From Viola odorata (Eukaryota; Streptophyta; Magnoliopsida; Malpighiales; Violaceae): a DNA stretch of 64,000 bases. A program made the translations under genes and the position numbers. This document shows positions 33,634 to 44,621 of the stretch, one piece after another. The notes under the pieces are model-generated. The model saw nothing but the letters and a program-made list of their open reading frames with translations. It ran no database searches and had not been told where the DNA came from. The stretch spans positions 5,024,501 through 5,088,500 of the forward strand of contig OY829539.1 in assembly GCA_963691705.1 (NCBI GenBank), read 5' to 3'. Within the stretch, counting starts at the first letter, position 1. Every line of letters starts with the position of its first letter.

Positions 33634-35267
33634 TTACAATTGTGCGAAAAATAAATAAATAGTACAAGTGCACGGTGGCATGACAAAATCGACGGCCTAA
33701 AAATTGGGTTTGGCCCACTGGGCCGAAAATGGGCCTCACTAGCTGGGCCTAAGACAGACAGCCCATTGGGCTGGCTGTCTTCGTGGGATGAAACAGCCCA
33801 CGCATCCCCTCTTTCTCGCTGGGCCAAACAACCCAGCTTCTCCACGCTTGGGCGCCTTGCGCCCAAGCCCTTTTTTCCTTCGCTGGGTCTGCGCTGGCCC
33901 AGCTTTCTTCCTCACGCGGGCACAACGCCCGGGTTTCTTTCTTTTCCTGGGCCAAGCCCCAAAACCAAATTAAATTAAATAGGATCCCTGCACTATTCCC
34001 CTTTCTTCTTCCTTGCATCGTCGGTGCCATTGTCGGCGACCAAGGAAGAAACGGTCATACCTATGGCTGAAACCTTACCAGGAAAATTCCCTGCACCTAC
34101 AGTAAACTTCGCACGCAATCACAGCACAGAAATTAAACCAAAATAGCACTCAATTAATTCAAAAATGAATTTAAACTAATTAAATAAAAAGTTTAAAATT
34201 GACTCGACTGGCCAACGTTTGAACAAATTAAAATGTTGTAATTATTTTGGATATCAAATAGAATTTATTTTAAATCAAAATGGCTAATTATCATTGAAAA
34301 CACGAACACAAAAAATTCTTGAAAAAACAAGCAGAGAAGCGCTTAACCAAGCAAAAAGTTTCAACTGGGAGTAACTTTAACCTTTGGTTGAAGTAGGCAG
34401 TTATTCGTGATAGAGAACTAGCGTTAGAGAGGGAGAGAGTGTTCGTGAATTAGCGAAGCGAAACGAACAAGCTTGCTCGCTATTTATAGGCGACTTCGCG
34501 AGTGATTTTTGGCAAGGTGGCTGCGCGTGGTCGTGGCAAACTTGGGGAGCAAAGGAGGAGTAGTGTTGCAGTGGTTGTGTGGCTGAGGTTGCTGGTTACG
34601 TAGGGATGACGATCGAGGAAGAAATTGCTTGAGAAATGAGCTCGCGTTTACCTCTGGTGCATGAACCAAAGGTGGAAGGATGTCTTGCTTGCGTGTTAAT
34701 TATCTCAACCATTTGATCTTAGTTGACTTTCAAAGTCAACTAGATCAATGGTAGAGATGAAGGGCTTGATCTATTATTTAATTATTCAGTTCAAGCCGAC
34801 GGTACGAGCAACCTTGCCTAAAAATGAAAAAAAACTCAAACCAAAATTGTTACAACGTAGAATAAAATAAGCTGAAATAATTAACATACAGTGAGCGACG
34901 AAAATTTCATCATATCGCTCGATAAAAATTTGCTAATAAGCGATAAAAGTTAGAACAGGAAAAAATACTAAAATAAAAAATTGAACGAAATGCAAAGAGA
35001 TAGCGCGAGTTAGGAAAATAATAAAGAATAAGTAGCTAATGTGCAAAATTGTTCGACCACTGGTTCCGAGAATTTTACTTGGAACCAATATGAGTTCGAA
35101 CGGAAAAAGTGATAAAAATGTGAAAAAGTTATGAAATAAAATTTAAATGACATGAAACATGAAAATAAACATCAGTTGGACGAAGAATAAATAGAAATGC
35201 GATCTTAGAAAATTGATATTAAAATGCGAAAAAGTCTTGATGAAAAATCAAAAATCGGGTAGCAACA
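33634..35267 (-). repeat. X 5' LTR, truncated (1634 bp)
   Basis: Matches 25937-27565 but lacks about 650 bp at its internal side, including the conserved U5 end and the PBS. It ends GGGTAGCAACA followed by CAGAG. The TATA box is at 34491-34498 on the minus strand. Confidence 0.9.
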
Positions 35268-35272
35268 CAGAG

Positions 35273-36230
35273 GATGCGGATACCGATTCTTGACTGTCAC
35301 CTTATTCAGCGCTCGATAATCGACACACATATGAAGACTCCCATCATGTTTCTTTTGGAAATGCACTGGAGCTCCAAACGGGGCCTTCGCTGGCTGGCCT
35401 AATGAACCCAGCATCTAACAATTCTGCCAATTGTTTTCGTAACTCGGCCAACTCAGGAGGGGTCATACGGTAGGCCGCCTTAGCAGGGGCTTTGGCGTCG
35501 GGGATTAACTCAATCTCATGATCAATGTTTCTGTGCGGAGGCAGGGTCTTGGGCAACCGATCGGGCATTACATCTGCGTATTCTACCAACAGCTGACTGA
35601 CTACCGGTGGGCAATCCCCTAACGCGCTATCGTCACTCCAGGAGGCCTTAGCCAAGAAAGTTGCCTCTTTTCTTTTCAGGCCACGTTTGAGCTGCATTGT
35701 CGAGAGCAACCTTTTTTCTCTCGTAGGGCTTATCGTTACCGGGATTACCACAGGTTCTTCACCCATCAATAAAAGGCAACAGGCTGATGGGGCAGGAACA
35801 GCTTTAGCCAAAACAAGGAAGTCCAAACCTAGGACCACATCAAATCATCAAGAACAGCCACTACAAAGTGTGCTTTCCCTTTCCAAGAGCTCATCTGTAT
35901 GTCAACATTTTTCACACTTCCCTCTGTTTCTCTTGCTTCAGAATTCACAGCCTTCAATTTTCCCCCATCCGGGACAATCGTCACTCCAAGTTTTCTTGCA
36001 AAGGAGTCCGATAAGAAGCTATCTGTGGCACCGGTGTCAATGAGGGCCTCCATGGAACAACTCCCCATTCGAACTGTCACATACATTAAGCCCTTCGCCA
36101 TCTCCGGTGTGGCCAACTGTTTCTTCAGGGCTGATAGAAAACTCTTCTCTGAAGGGCTTTCGCCCTCGGGGTTCTCTTTTTCTGGTTCTGAGCTCATAGA
36201 TCCTCGAACCGCCTGCAGCGCACTCAAGGC
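35273..36230 (-). pseudogene. Chromovirus protease and start of reverse transcriptase
   Basis: Minus strand. An aspartic protease (ALIDTGATDSFLSDSFARKLG, active-site DTG near 36020) ends in a one-base frameshift near 35848. After it comes the linker to reverse transcriptase with [39 protein letters not shown] and [26 protein letters not shown] in shifted frames. The frame is cut at 35272 by element X. It continues at 743-3310. Confidence 0.9.
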
Positions 36231-37544
36231 AACTTTTGTAGGGCACTCTGCAGCTTTGTGAGGACCTTCACAGATAAAGCACTCAATGGGTCGTGGAACT
36301 TTATTGCTGAACTTGTTGGAGCCTCGGAAGTTCGTCGAATTCCTCGACGAAAATCGATTCTCATTAGTTCCAGTAGTGTTGTTCCTTACAAACTTGTTCG
36401 GCTTGGCATCTGTTCCGCTAGACCCTCTAAATTTTCATTTCGTACCAATATCCGATCTATCCTCTACCCTTTCCGCTATCATGATAGCGTCATTCAAGGT
36501 CTTAGGATTATGTCAGCAAACTTCATTCTTAGGGTAAGGCTTCAACCCCTGAATGAAATTGAACAACCTGTCTGCCTCCGACATCTCCTTAATATCGAGC
36601 ATAAGCGTGGAGTATTTGTTCACATACTCTCGCATAGAAACCGTTTGCACAAGTTCACGCAAGCTCACCCGGGCAGCATATTCCACATCCTCTGGACAAA
36701 ATGCTTTCCTCAACTCCGCTTTAAACTCTTCCCACGTGACAATGCTATTGGCACCCGTACCAGAGATTTCGGCTCGAGTTCTCCACCATACTTTAGCATC
36801 ATCAGATAGCAACATTACTACAATCGTCAGTTTCGACTCATCTGACATAACCTGGCACACTTTGAAGTAGTTTTCTACATCAAACAAGAAATTATCTATC
36901 TCTTTTGCGCTCTTCACTCGTTTAGGTTGAAAACTTTTGCACTTGTTTAGTTCAGCCATCCCCATCCCCGAAGGGCCATGAAGATTCCTTTGCTCCATTT
37001 CGGTGAGTTTGCCCTGTATCACATTCAGGGAGGTTTCCAGCAGTCCCACTTTCGTATCGGTCTCGCGAAACGTATCTCACGATTCCTTGAGATTATCTTG
37101 CAATTCATCCACCCTAATTCCAGTGGTGGTAAGTACCTCATTCACTTCTCTAATATCTGCTCTGTCTAGCAGTTCATCAAGATTTTCATGAGAGTGACCC
37201 TCTTTCTCTAGGGCTCGACCTTCCAGTCTTAAAAGTCTCCTTGTTAATTGTGCTCCTAGCGGCTCCACGCGTCGCACCTGTTCCGCAAAGAGATGAAACG
37301 ATTCCACGTTCTCTTCAGTAGAGAAGTCATTATCGGCGCTCTCACCTTTGAACATTTCATCGTATTGGGTCAGACGGGATTCTAGCATCTCAATGCGTCT
37401 ATCCCTCTCAAGCATCTGTTCCATTGTTACTTGTGGCTGCGAGGAGCCAGCACCTAGAGTCCTCTGACTCTGTATCCATGCATCGATCGCATTCACACGA
37501 TTTTCTAGTTCAACGCACCTGACTTTCGAAGACTTTGCCATCAC
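36231..37544 (-). pseudogene. Chromovirus gag with CCHC knuckle
   Basis: The start is at 37544 (MAKSSKVRCVELENRVNAID), followed by a coiled-coil N-terminal region and a capsid-like retrotransposon gag domain (KIDNF-type segment, VVMLLSDDAKVWWRTRAE, FCPEDVEYAARVSLREL). An in-frame TGA at 37077 and another near 36513 break the frame. The knuckle near 36250-36300 reads CFICEGPHKAAEC, i.e. C-X2-C-X3-H-X4-C. This three-residue spacing is common in plant chromoviruses. Confidence 0.88.
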
Positions 37545-37559
37545 AAAGAAATCAAAATA

Positions 37560-37572
37560 GCTCCACTACCAA
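37560..37572 (-). promoter_or_regulatory. Primer binding site of chromovirus
   Basis: TTGGTAGTGGAGC on the minus strand, next to the 5' LTR. It resembles the initiator-tRNA-Met site TGGTATCAGAGC with changes in the middle. Confidence 0.6.
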
Positions 37573-38015
37573 CTTTCATGAACTAATCCTTTAGACACCA
37601 AAGGGATTACGTTTATGCGGCGTTCACGCACTCTCTCTACGGAACCAGCCTTTCATACGCACCTTAGACCTGAATCACTAGGGAGCATAAGGTTAGAAAC
37701 ACAGTAAGGCCATTATAGTTTATCCTAGGCACAACATCGAGCAAGCACATAGACAATAAAGCATAACAATCACGAAAGACATCACTTCATTGAATAAACA
37801 AGAAATTACAGACAAGGGCCAAAATGGTTGTAGACAAGGGGGCCGCCCACACAAAGCCGACTCCAACACCCTTCCAATGAATAACCGAGCCCATGGCACA
37901 AAAGGGACTGATTACTCACTCCCCCAACCCAATTACATGGATTACAACATAAACTCTCGATAAGGTTAAGCGGCCATGGACGTGAACATGCCCTGGACAA
38001 GCTTAGACCTTAACA
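37573..38015 (-). repeat. Chromovirus 5' LTR
   Basis: 443 bp, a direct copy of 289-731, starting TGTTAAGG on the minus strand at 38015. Confidence 0.88.
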
Positions 38016-38439
38016 CTACCGGTCCGCCCTTTACAAACCAAACGTGACCCTAAGGAGATAAAAACTTTTTTAATTTGGTGGCAAGGGTTTTGGCCTTTCA
38101 TTTTTTGTTAGGGTTGTTTACGTACTTGTAAAGATATTTAATTTATTTAATGCGGTAAAAAAATTCTAATCATTTATGTAATCATTATGATAGAGGGGCA
38201 TGAAGATAAAAAAGATATTTTTTTACATAAAAATATCTTAGTTAACATTACTTTCTGTGACAAATGATAAAAATAAATTTACTTCTTGGAAGAAAATGAT
38301 TTTTTATTTATTTAAGAGTTTAATTTTCTACATTTATACATTATTCTGATACACTCGATACTAATAATCTAATAGTTATTTAATTAACCTTTAAAATATC
38401 ATAACAGTTATTTGAAAAAAAGGCGCAATAATATTTTTT
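38016..38439. other. AT-rich interval between two LTR elements
   Basis: No open frame, repeat or known motif recognised. Confidence 0.5.
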
Positions 38440-38643
38440 TGTAATTGTCCACCATTATATTCATGTCTTAGATGAAAATATATACAACAACAATGAGAGA
38501 CCAGTTATAATGATAATTACAGATTTTAATGATAGGATAAATACACTAACGTAACTGTTATGATTATGGTGGGATGTTACTGTCTTGATGGTGGATGTTG
38601 CTGTCTTGAGGCTTGCAGTCTTCCTGGTGGGATGTTACTGTCA
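38440..38643 (-). repeat. Copia 3' LTR
   Basis: Homologous to 43816-43981 but about 40 bp longer, because of an extra GATGTTGCTGTCTTGAGGC-containing segment. Directly inside it is the purine tract (CTTCCCCGC on the plus strand). Confidence 0.75.
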
Positions 38644-39551
38644 ATACTTCCCCGCAAACGGAGGATGAAAATTTGTCTAGACTCAGTTTGGATATTAAAG
38701 ATTGAAACCTCTGCGTAGGAAGTGACTTTGTACGTATATCAGTAAGTTGGTCTGCTGATGCAATGAATTGAATAGACAACAAACCTTTATGAACCAAATC
38801 CCGCACAAAATGGAAGTTTATCTCAATGTGTTTCGTCCAAGCATGAAACACAGGATTTGCAGCAACATAGGTTGCACTAGGATCATCACACCACAACAGA
38901 GGAGTGAGCAGTGAATTAAACCCCAAAGTTAGTTAACAAATTGCGTAACCAAATGCCTTTAGTAGGGCCATCAGCTAAGGCTTTGTACTCTACCTCAGTA
39001 GAACTTCGAGCAATAGTACGTTGCTTTTTAGCTTTCCAGGATATTAGATTTGACTCAGGATAGGTAAGAAAACCCCGGTGCTTTTTCTGTCAACTAATGA
39101 TCCTGTCCAATCAGCATCGGTAAGCCTTGTTCACAGCAAAAATAGTATCAGGCTTGGTGGTGGTGAGATAAAGCAAAGATCCAACAACCGAGCAATACAA
39201 AGTGATGTCAGTGAAGGGCGTAGAGGAATAGGAGGCGACTGAAGTACTGGCAGAAGGAGTGAGGCACGGTTTGCTTGTCACCATGTGTTCCTTTTCTAGA
39301 ATAGTTTCTGTATATTTCTTCTGGGATAAAAATTAAGCAGTGGGAATGCGGATTGCAGCAACACCCGGAAAATAATTTAAAGGACCCAAATCACGTAACC
39401 AAAACTCTCTACTTAAATTAGTAATCAACTTTTCAACAAATGAAGGCTTGTTCCCCATGATAATCAAATCATCCACATAGATGAGAATATAAACCACAAT
39501 CACAACAGGTGAGGTGTGATAAATAAACAGAGAAGAATCGATAGCATAACT
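38644..39551 (-). pseudogene. Copia RT end and RNase H
   Basis: Minus strand. The RT motif YVDDLIIMG is near 39455, followed by LRDLGPLNYF. RNase H follows at 38644-38926 with KHIEINFHFVRD and the C-terminal DIRTKSLPTQRF. The frame is broken between the two parts (about 38930-39330). RT starts abruptly at AIDSSLF, which marks the edge of the foreign segment. Confidence 0.85.
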
Positions 39552-41096
39552 ACTAATTGAGAGTTTTATTCGCATATTTTTACTGCCTAATTACTTACAA
39601 ATTGAGCAGTAAAGCTATTAATATCCACGAATTCCTTGGAGGTGGACAAAAAGAAGAACAACATCAACAGGAGCAAAAATCAGACACTCGAAACTATCTT
39701 GGCAGAGGGCTTAGCCAAGACAGTCGCGAAAGAGAGACAGACTGCAGTAGAAGACTTGAAGCGAAGCGCGAGGATGTGATATGGCAGTTGTAGTGACAAA
39801 CAAGAATTGAGGGATTTTTTTTCAATATTAGACGTCCAAGCAATAATCCTTATCGGATCTCCCTCATAGATAATATTTGATTTTATCTGAACAATATTTT
39901 ATCTTCTTTTAAAAGAGGTTGTGTTTAAGTAGGACTAGGGAGATCACTATCTCCTCCTTTTATCTTCTTTTAAAAGAAGTTATGTTTACGTAGGACTAGG
40001 AGTGTAGGTAAGCTATTTAAGCTACGAAGGACTCTTTGAAAATTATCTATCTCTTCCCCATTTCAATTTTATACGATCAATAAAATAGTTTTCTTCATTT
40101 AGCTACATCCTTCATTCCTTGTAAGAGCTTAAGAGTTATGTTTCTTATATATTCGAGAGATCTAATTGTTCTTAATAATCTTTATCTTCATAATTATTTA
40201 TTTTCTGGTTTAATCAAATACATTCATGTTAGGTTTAGAACCAATCACTCTTGAACTCTAATTTGAATAGTTGCAGTCAACCTAGAAGGAGACGAGCGAA
40301 ACCGGATAGGTCAAGTAGACAACTAGTACTCGAGATAGGCTAGAGAGAATAAATAATATAACTCAGACCAGATTGACAACATAGGGCCTCGTTTGAGAGG
40401 TAGCTTTAGGTGTTATCTTCTCCTATGCCCTTGATAACGATTGTGTTGTGTCCGATCAAATCATACCATCAACCAAAGTAGTAAACCCTTTAGCTAACAA
40501 GGTGCTACTTGGTTAGGATTGTCTAGTGGGGAGCACCCGCTAGAGAATTTGAATAAAGGAGGGAAGTAGGAATATATAAGAGTCCTTGTATTCTATAGCA
40601 ACACTATAAAGAAGAAGATAAATATTAATGAATCAATGATCGAATCATAAGAACATAGCTCGCTCATGCTCTTATCGAGAATCCTCTTTTAACTGCTTTT
40701 ATTCCTGACCATTTGTCTTGGCCAAGACTCCGGCCAAGACACATTTTTCAGTTTTATTTCCAACAACCAAACCCCCAAAATTGTGACTTAAAGTCACCAC
40801 AACCGGTCACCAAAGGAATCTACATCTCACCAACAGAGTCTTTGCGGACGATTCTCTTACCACTATCTACAAGTCCCTTGTGAATGGTTTTAAGTTGTAA
40901 TTTATAACTATTTTTACACTCTCGACAGACGATCAACTACGAAAGCACAAGTGACATAGAAACTACGTTAACCTATGGTATCAAGCGCGAGGAGCTTGTT
41001 TGAGGAAGAGGATGGGAGGGTGGACGACCTATCATCCACAAGGAGAGGCGGATGGGCCTCTATAGAGGGCTCATTGGAACCGGCTGAACCAAGTTA
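39552..41096 (+). other. Foreign LTR-like segment inside the Copia element
   Basis: This stretch replaces roughly the integrase-RT junction of the Copia element. It holds a 61-63 bp tandem duplication (about 39900-40010, each copy with CTTCTTTTAAAAGA(A/G)G), TATTTAAG and AATAAAAT near 40010-40090, two transcript-end-like AT regions, and TGGTATCAAGCGC at 40976-40988, a plus-strand PBS-like sequence. I infer an LTR and leader of another element. A coding-like patch (39640-39790) is unassigned. Boundaries are approximate and no target duplication was found. Confidence 0.4.
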
Positions 41097-41930
41097 CTAC
41101 TGACTACACAGACTCATAGCTGGGGAGAGCTCAACTAGGCCGAGAGTAGGGGATGAGTGAGCCAGAGTTAGCTTTGTCATGAGAGGAACAAGTTGTGCCA
41201 TAGAGTTGGGTGTGGGCGGACCAGGAGAGGACTTGGAGTCAGGAAAGGTAGACTCATAAAAAAGAACATTACAGGAAATATAAATTCGACCCATTTGAAG
41301 ATCCATGCACCGATACCTAAGATGAAATGGACTATAACCAAGAAAGACACAAGCACGTGTACAGAAGTCCATTTTATATTTATTATATGGACGGAGATAT
41401 GGATAACAAGAACACCCGAATACTTTAAGAAAAGCGTAGTCGGAATGGTGGTAAATAGTTGTTGATAGGGAGAGACATTTGACAAAGTAGGAGTAGGGAG
41501 ACGATTTATTAGGTAAGTTGCGGTGTCAAGGGAAAACCCCAAAGAGAATGTGGGAGCCCCAGCTTGGGCCAACAAAGTGAGGCCGGTTTCAACAATGTGT
41601 CGATGTTTACGCTTAGCACAACCATTTTGTTCATATGTATGGGGACATATGATCCAGTGTTGAATGCTTACGGTAAGAAAGTAGGTATGAAGGGTTCGAA
41701 ATTCCCCACCCCAGTCAATTTGGACAAATTTTACTTTAGTATTGAATAAGTTTTCAACAAGAGATTGAAACATTTTGAAAATAGAGAAAACTTCAGATTT
41801 TGCTTTCATTGGAGAGAACCATGTAAATCACGAGAAATCATCAACAAAAATAACATAATATTTATGACAGGTATTAGAAGGATAAGGTGACGGACCCCAA
41901 ACATCACTATGAATTAACTCAAGAGGGATT
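41097..41930 (-). pseudogene. Copia integrase fragment
   Basis: Minus strand, in shifted frames: KVKFVQIDWGGEFRTLHTYF, CPHTYEQNGCAKRKHRHIVE (DDE core), then the C-terminal CVFLGYSPFHLRYRCMDLQ block that ends at 41097. The normal continuation into RT is missing. Confidence 0.85.
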
Positions 41931-42257
41931 TTTGACAACTAAGCCTCCTCTAGCTTGTTGGTAATGTGGGAAAGAATTCCTCTCAAGTTAGAGGATCAAA
42001 GCTTAGTACCAACCAACCAAACACAAAAAAAGAGGGATTTTTGACACGACTGGTGGACGGTAAAGACAAGCGAGAGGATTTACTTAAAGGACAAGCATGA
42101 CAAAAGAAAGGAGAGGACTTGTTCGACACGACAAGTAAATTGAAAGAATTAACAACGGAACCTAAAAGGCTGACATGAGGATGCCCGAGACGTTGATACC
42201 AAGTGTGAAGAGAGACCCATGTAGCAACATTAATCTTGGGTGAAACCGTGGGGGTGT

Positions 42258-43794
42258 CTAGTACATAGAGCTATCTTTACTCCGCCTGTGGATGAGGGAT
42301 GTCTTGGTGCGAGGGTCTTTCACAGAAAATGAGTTAGAGTCAAACTTCCAAACAATATTATTGTCATGGGTAAGTTGTTGTACTAACAATAAAGGTTTAT
42401 TTAAAGCAGGCACATGTAAGATATTGTTCAATTTCAAAGAGTTATGATTAGTAGAAATGGAAGATGTACCAATATGAGAGATTGGAAGGGTTTTACCATC
42501 ACCGAGCTTAAGAGAATCAATGCCATGATATTCACCGTAATGATTCAAACTAGCGAGGTTGGGTGTGATACAATGGGAAACACCTATATCGGGGTACCAA
42601 ACTGAGCTAGAGGAATGACCAACAGAGGAGTAGTTTACCGAAGGGAAAGGCATGACAAAATGAGAAGACAGAGGTTTCTGCTTTGGGTGGTAACGTTGGA
42701 GACAAGTGGAGGCAGAGTGATTGATATTCTGGCAAATTTGACAGCGAGGGGGAGCTCGAGGAGGATAAAACGACCTATCTGAGTTATTGTTGAAGCGACC
42801 TCTACTGCGCCCACCACAATTGGAAGTGGTTGTGCGTTGTGCAGGTGGGACATGCACCAAATTAGCAGTAATAGGTGTGAAAAGCAAACATGTATCAACG
42901 GTAGCAGCGGCCGGAACAGACAATGGTTTGTTTAAATACTCATGCGAGACACATAAGCTTAATAGTTTATTGAAAGGTACGGGAGCGGTTCTGGCATTAA
43001 GTGTGGTTACCAGTGGTTTGAAATCATCATGGTCTCGCATAGCTTTGAAGATCTAGAGATTGAATTCATCAATGGATAGGGGAGTTCCGATGGCAATTAA
43101 CTGGTTAGAGAATGTCTTAGCGCGATGGAGGAACGTGGTCACAGATTCAACAGATTTGAACTCCAGTTCTTGGAGGGATTGGTAGAGAGCCATAAGTTGA
43201 GAATTTGATAGGGCTGCTAATGATGAGGCAAGTGCATCCCAAATAGATTTTGACGTCCGCAAGCCAATATCAATGGGTAAGGTTTCTTCTGATAGAAAGG
43301 AGAGAAGGGTACTTATCAGCACCTGATCTTGCTAGACCCATGCGACATAGGCGGGATTTGTGGATGAAGCTGATTCTTTGTCCCCAGGAATCTGAGGAGG
43401 GGGATAAGGATAAGAACCGTCAAGATAACCAAAGAATCCGAGACTGCGGAAGAACGGTTCGACTAATGCTTTCCAGTAGAGAAAATTAGAGGATGTTATT
43501 TTTAAGAGATGACTTGGCTTGGATTGGTGATGGTAATGATTTCATGTGCTTTGGTGGGATGAATTGACGACATTGTAGAGAAGAGGGAGATGCTCGTGAA
43601 GGCGAGAGAAAGAGAGAGCACGTCGGAGAAGAAGGTGAGGTTGGCGAGCTAGGTGCCGGTGGTGAGCTGATTGTTTTGGGTTTTGGTTTTTTGTCTGTGT
43701 GTGTGTTCGGCGTTATGTTGTTGAAGACGAAGAGTGAGAAGGTGTAAGAAGGTGAGGTGGTAGATGCTTGTGAGAGATATGGCTCCGCTACCAA
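42258..43794 (-). pseudogene. Copia gag and protease
   Basis: The start is near 43794 (MVAEPYLSQASTTSPSY). The gag core is at 43053-43322 (LRTSKSIWDALASSLAALSN, SVTTFLHRAKTFSNQL). The knuckle CQICQNINHSASTC (C-X2-C-X4-H-X4-C) is near 42740. Protease follows with WYPDIGVSHCIT, where the usual active-site DTG reads DIG, so the enzyme would be inactive. Stops and frameshifts separate the pieces. Confidence 0.85.
43782..43794 (-). promoter_or_regulatory. Primer binding site of Copia element
   Basis: TTGGTAGCGGAGC on the minus strand near the 5' LTR (43816-43981). The same 13 bases form the PBS of the Sirevirus at 61216-61228. Confidence 0.6.
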
Positions 43795-43815
43795 TTTCAG
43801 AAAAAGGCATAGTAA

Positions 43816-43981
43816 TGTTTACTGTAATTGTCCACCATTGTATTCACCTATTAGATGAGAATATATACAACAACAATAAGAGACTAATAACTATAGGTTT
43901 TAATGGTAGGATAAATATACTAACGTAACTGTTATGATTATGGTGGGATGTTATTGTCTTAATGGTGGGATATTACTGTCA
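43816..43981 (-). repeat. Copia 5' LTR
   Basis: About 166 bp, homologous to 38440-38643. The outer end is uncertain by several bases and no convincing target duplication was found. Confidence 0.72.
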
Positions 43982-44621
43982 ATATAGTTCAATTAATTAA
44001 TTTTTTTTTTTACATAAACTGAATATTATTAGGAAGGGGCATAAAAATTAATGTATCATTTCAAACAAAGAAATAAATATCTTAATGTCAAAATCTGTGA
44101 TCTTAGTAGACCCATTGGGTGCCATGTTCCGTTGGATGCTATGTTCCAAAATGTGCAAGGGGAAGAGTAAAGAGCGAGACAAAATCTACGGACGAAATGT
44201 GGATTAATATGATTCTGAATAGCCAAATTAGCTATTTGGGTGTTGTGTTCATTGGAAATCATCCTGATATAATTGAAAATCTGCTTCAGCACCATTTTAT
44301 ATCTGTTTAATGGCAAATCAAAGCTAAGTTGACATCCAGTCCAATCCAACTCTAAAACACCAAACCAAGAAAAAGTAAAAAAGAAAACTAACAAGCACAA
44401 GAATCTGTAGCCATGGTGAATCCACAGCGCTCATTTCGTATCTCCGGATTGCATTTTTGTTACACAGCTGGAAGGCTCTTCTATACACGATGCATCTGCT
44501 TAAACATTTGGCATACACAAAAATCACCAAAAAGAGCAGCCGCGGGAGAGTCTAATAACATACCATAACAAAATAATGGCACACAATCAATCCAATCATT
44601 CGAGAATTGGGACTCTGAAGC
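43982..44621. other. 3' flank and probable 3' UTR of the NET4 gene
   Basis: AT-rich at first; the part next to 44622 is expected to hold the 3' UTR of the minus-strand gene. Small frames here have no recognisable content. Confidence 0.5.

Larger units (their letters stand above)
3316..35267 (-). mobile_element. Element X: Ogre/Tat-like non-autonomous LTR element hosting Y and Z
   Basis: On the plus strand X starts TGTCGCACCCCC and ends GGGTAGCAACA, with 5-bp duplications CAGAG outside. It is oriented on the minus strand. Its 3' LTR is split in two (3316-3455 and 25422-27565, about 2.28 kb together) by element Y. Its interior is 27566-33633. Its 5' LTR (33634-35267) has lost the first part and the PBS. 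The LTR terminal block with GGTGCCTAACACCTTCCCG-type sequence, the PBS type of its relatives and the repeat-filled 3' region match the Ogre/Tat branch of Ty3/gypsy. No gag, protease, RT or integrase is recognisable in it. It is non-autonomous and now immobile. Confidence 0.88.
289..38015 (-). mobile_element. Ty3/gypsy chromovirus, decayed, split by nested elements
   Basis: A minus-strand Ty3/gypsy element is bounded by two 443-bp direct LTRs (289-731 and 37573-38015). Reading right to left the order is PBS, gag with CCHC knuckle, protease, reverse transcriptase, RNase H, integrase and a C-terminal chromodomain, which is the chromovirus order. Without the insert at 3316-35267 it would be about 5.8 kb, normal for the group. 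It contains several in-frame stops and single-base frameshifts, so it is not autonomous. The insert interrupts reverse transcriptase between the PHP and ADLFDQL motifs. The two LTRs differ by scattered substitutions, fitting an old insertion. I could not find a clean target duplication; CTATC on the left and CTACC on the right is only an imperfect candidate. Confidence 0.93.
38440..43981 (-). mobile_element. Ty1/Copia element, decayed, short LTRs
   Basis: Short direct LTRs (38440-38643, about 204 bp; 43816-43981, about 166 bp) share TGTAATTGTCCACCATT and GGTGGGATGTTACTGTCA. On the minus strand the order is PBS (43782-43794), gag, protease, integrase, RT and RNase H, which is the Copia order. 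The short LTRs and one-knuckle gag recall the Ale/Retrofit type, but I do not assign a lineage firmly. Part of integrase and most of RT is replaced by other sequence at 39552-41096. Many stops; not functional. Confidence 0.85.
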
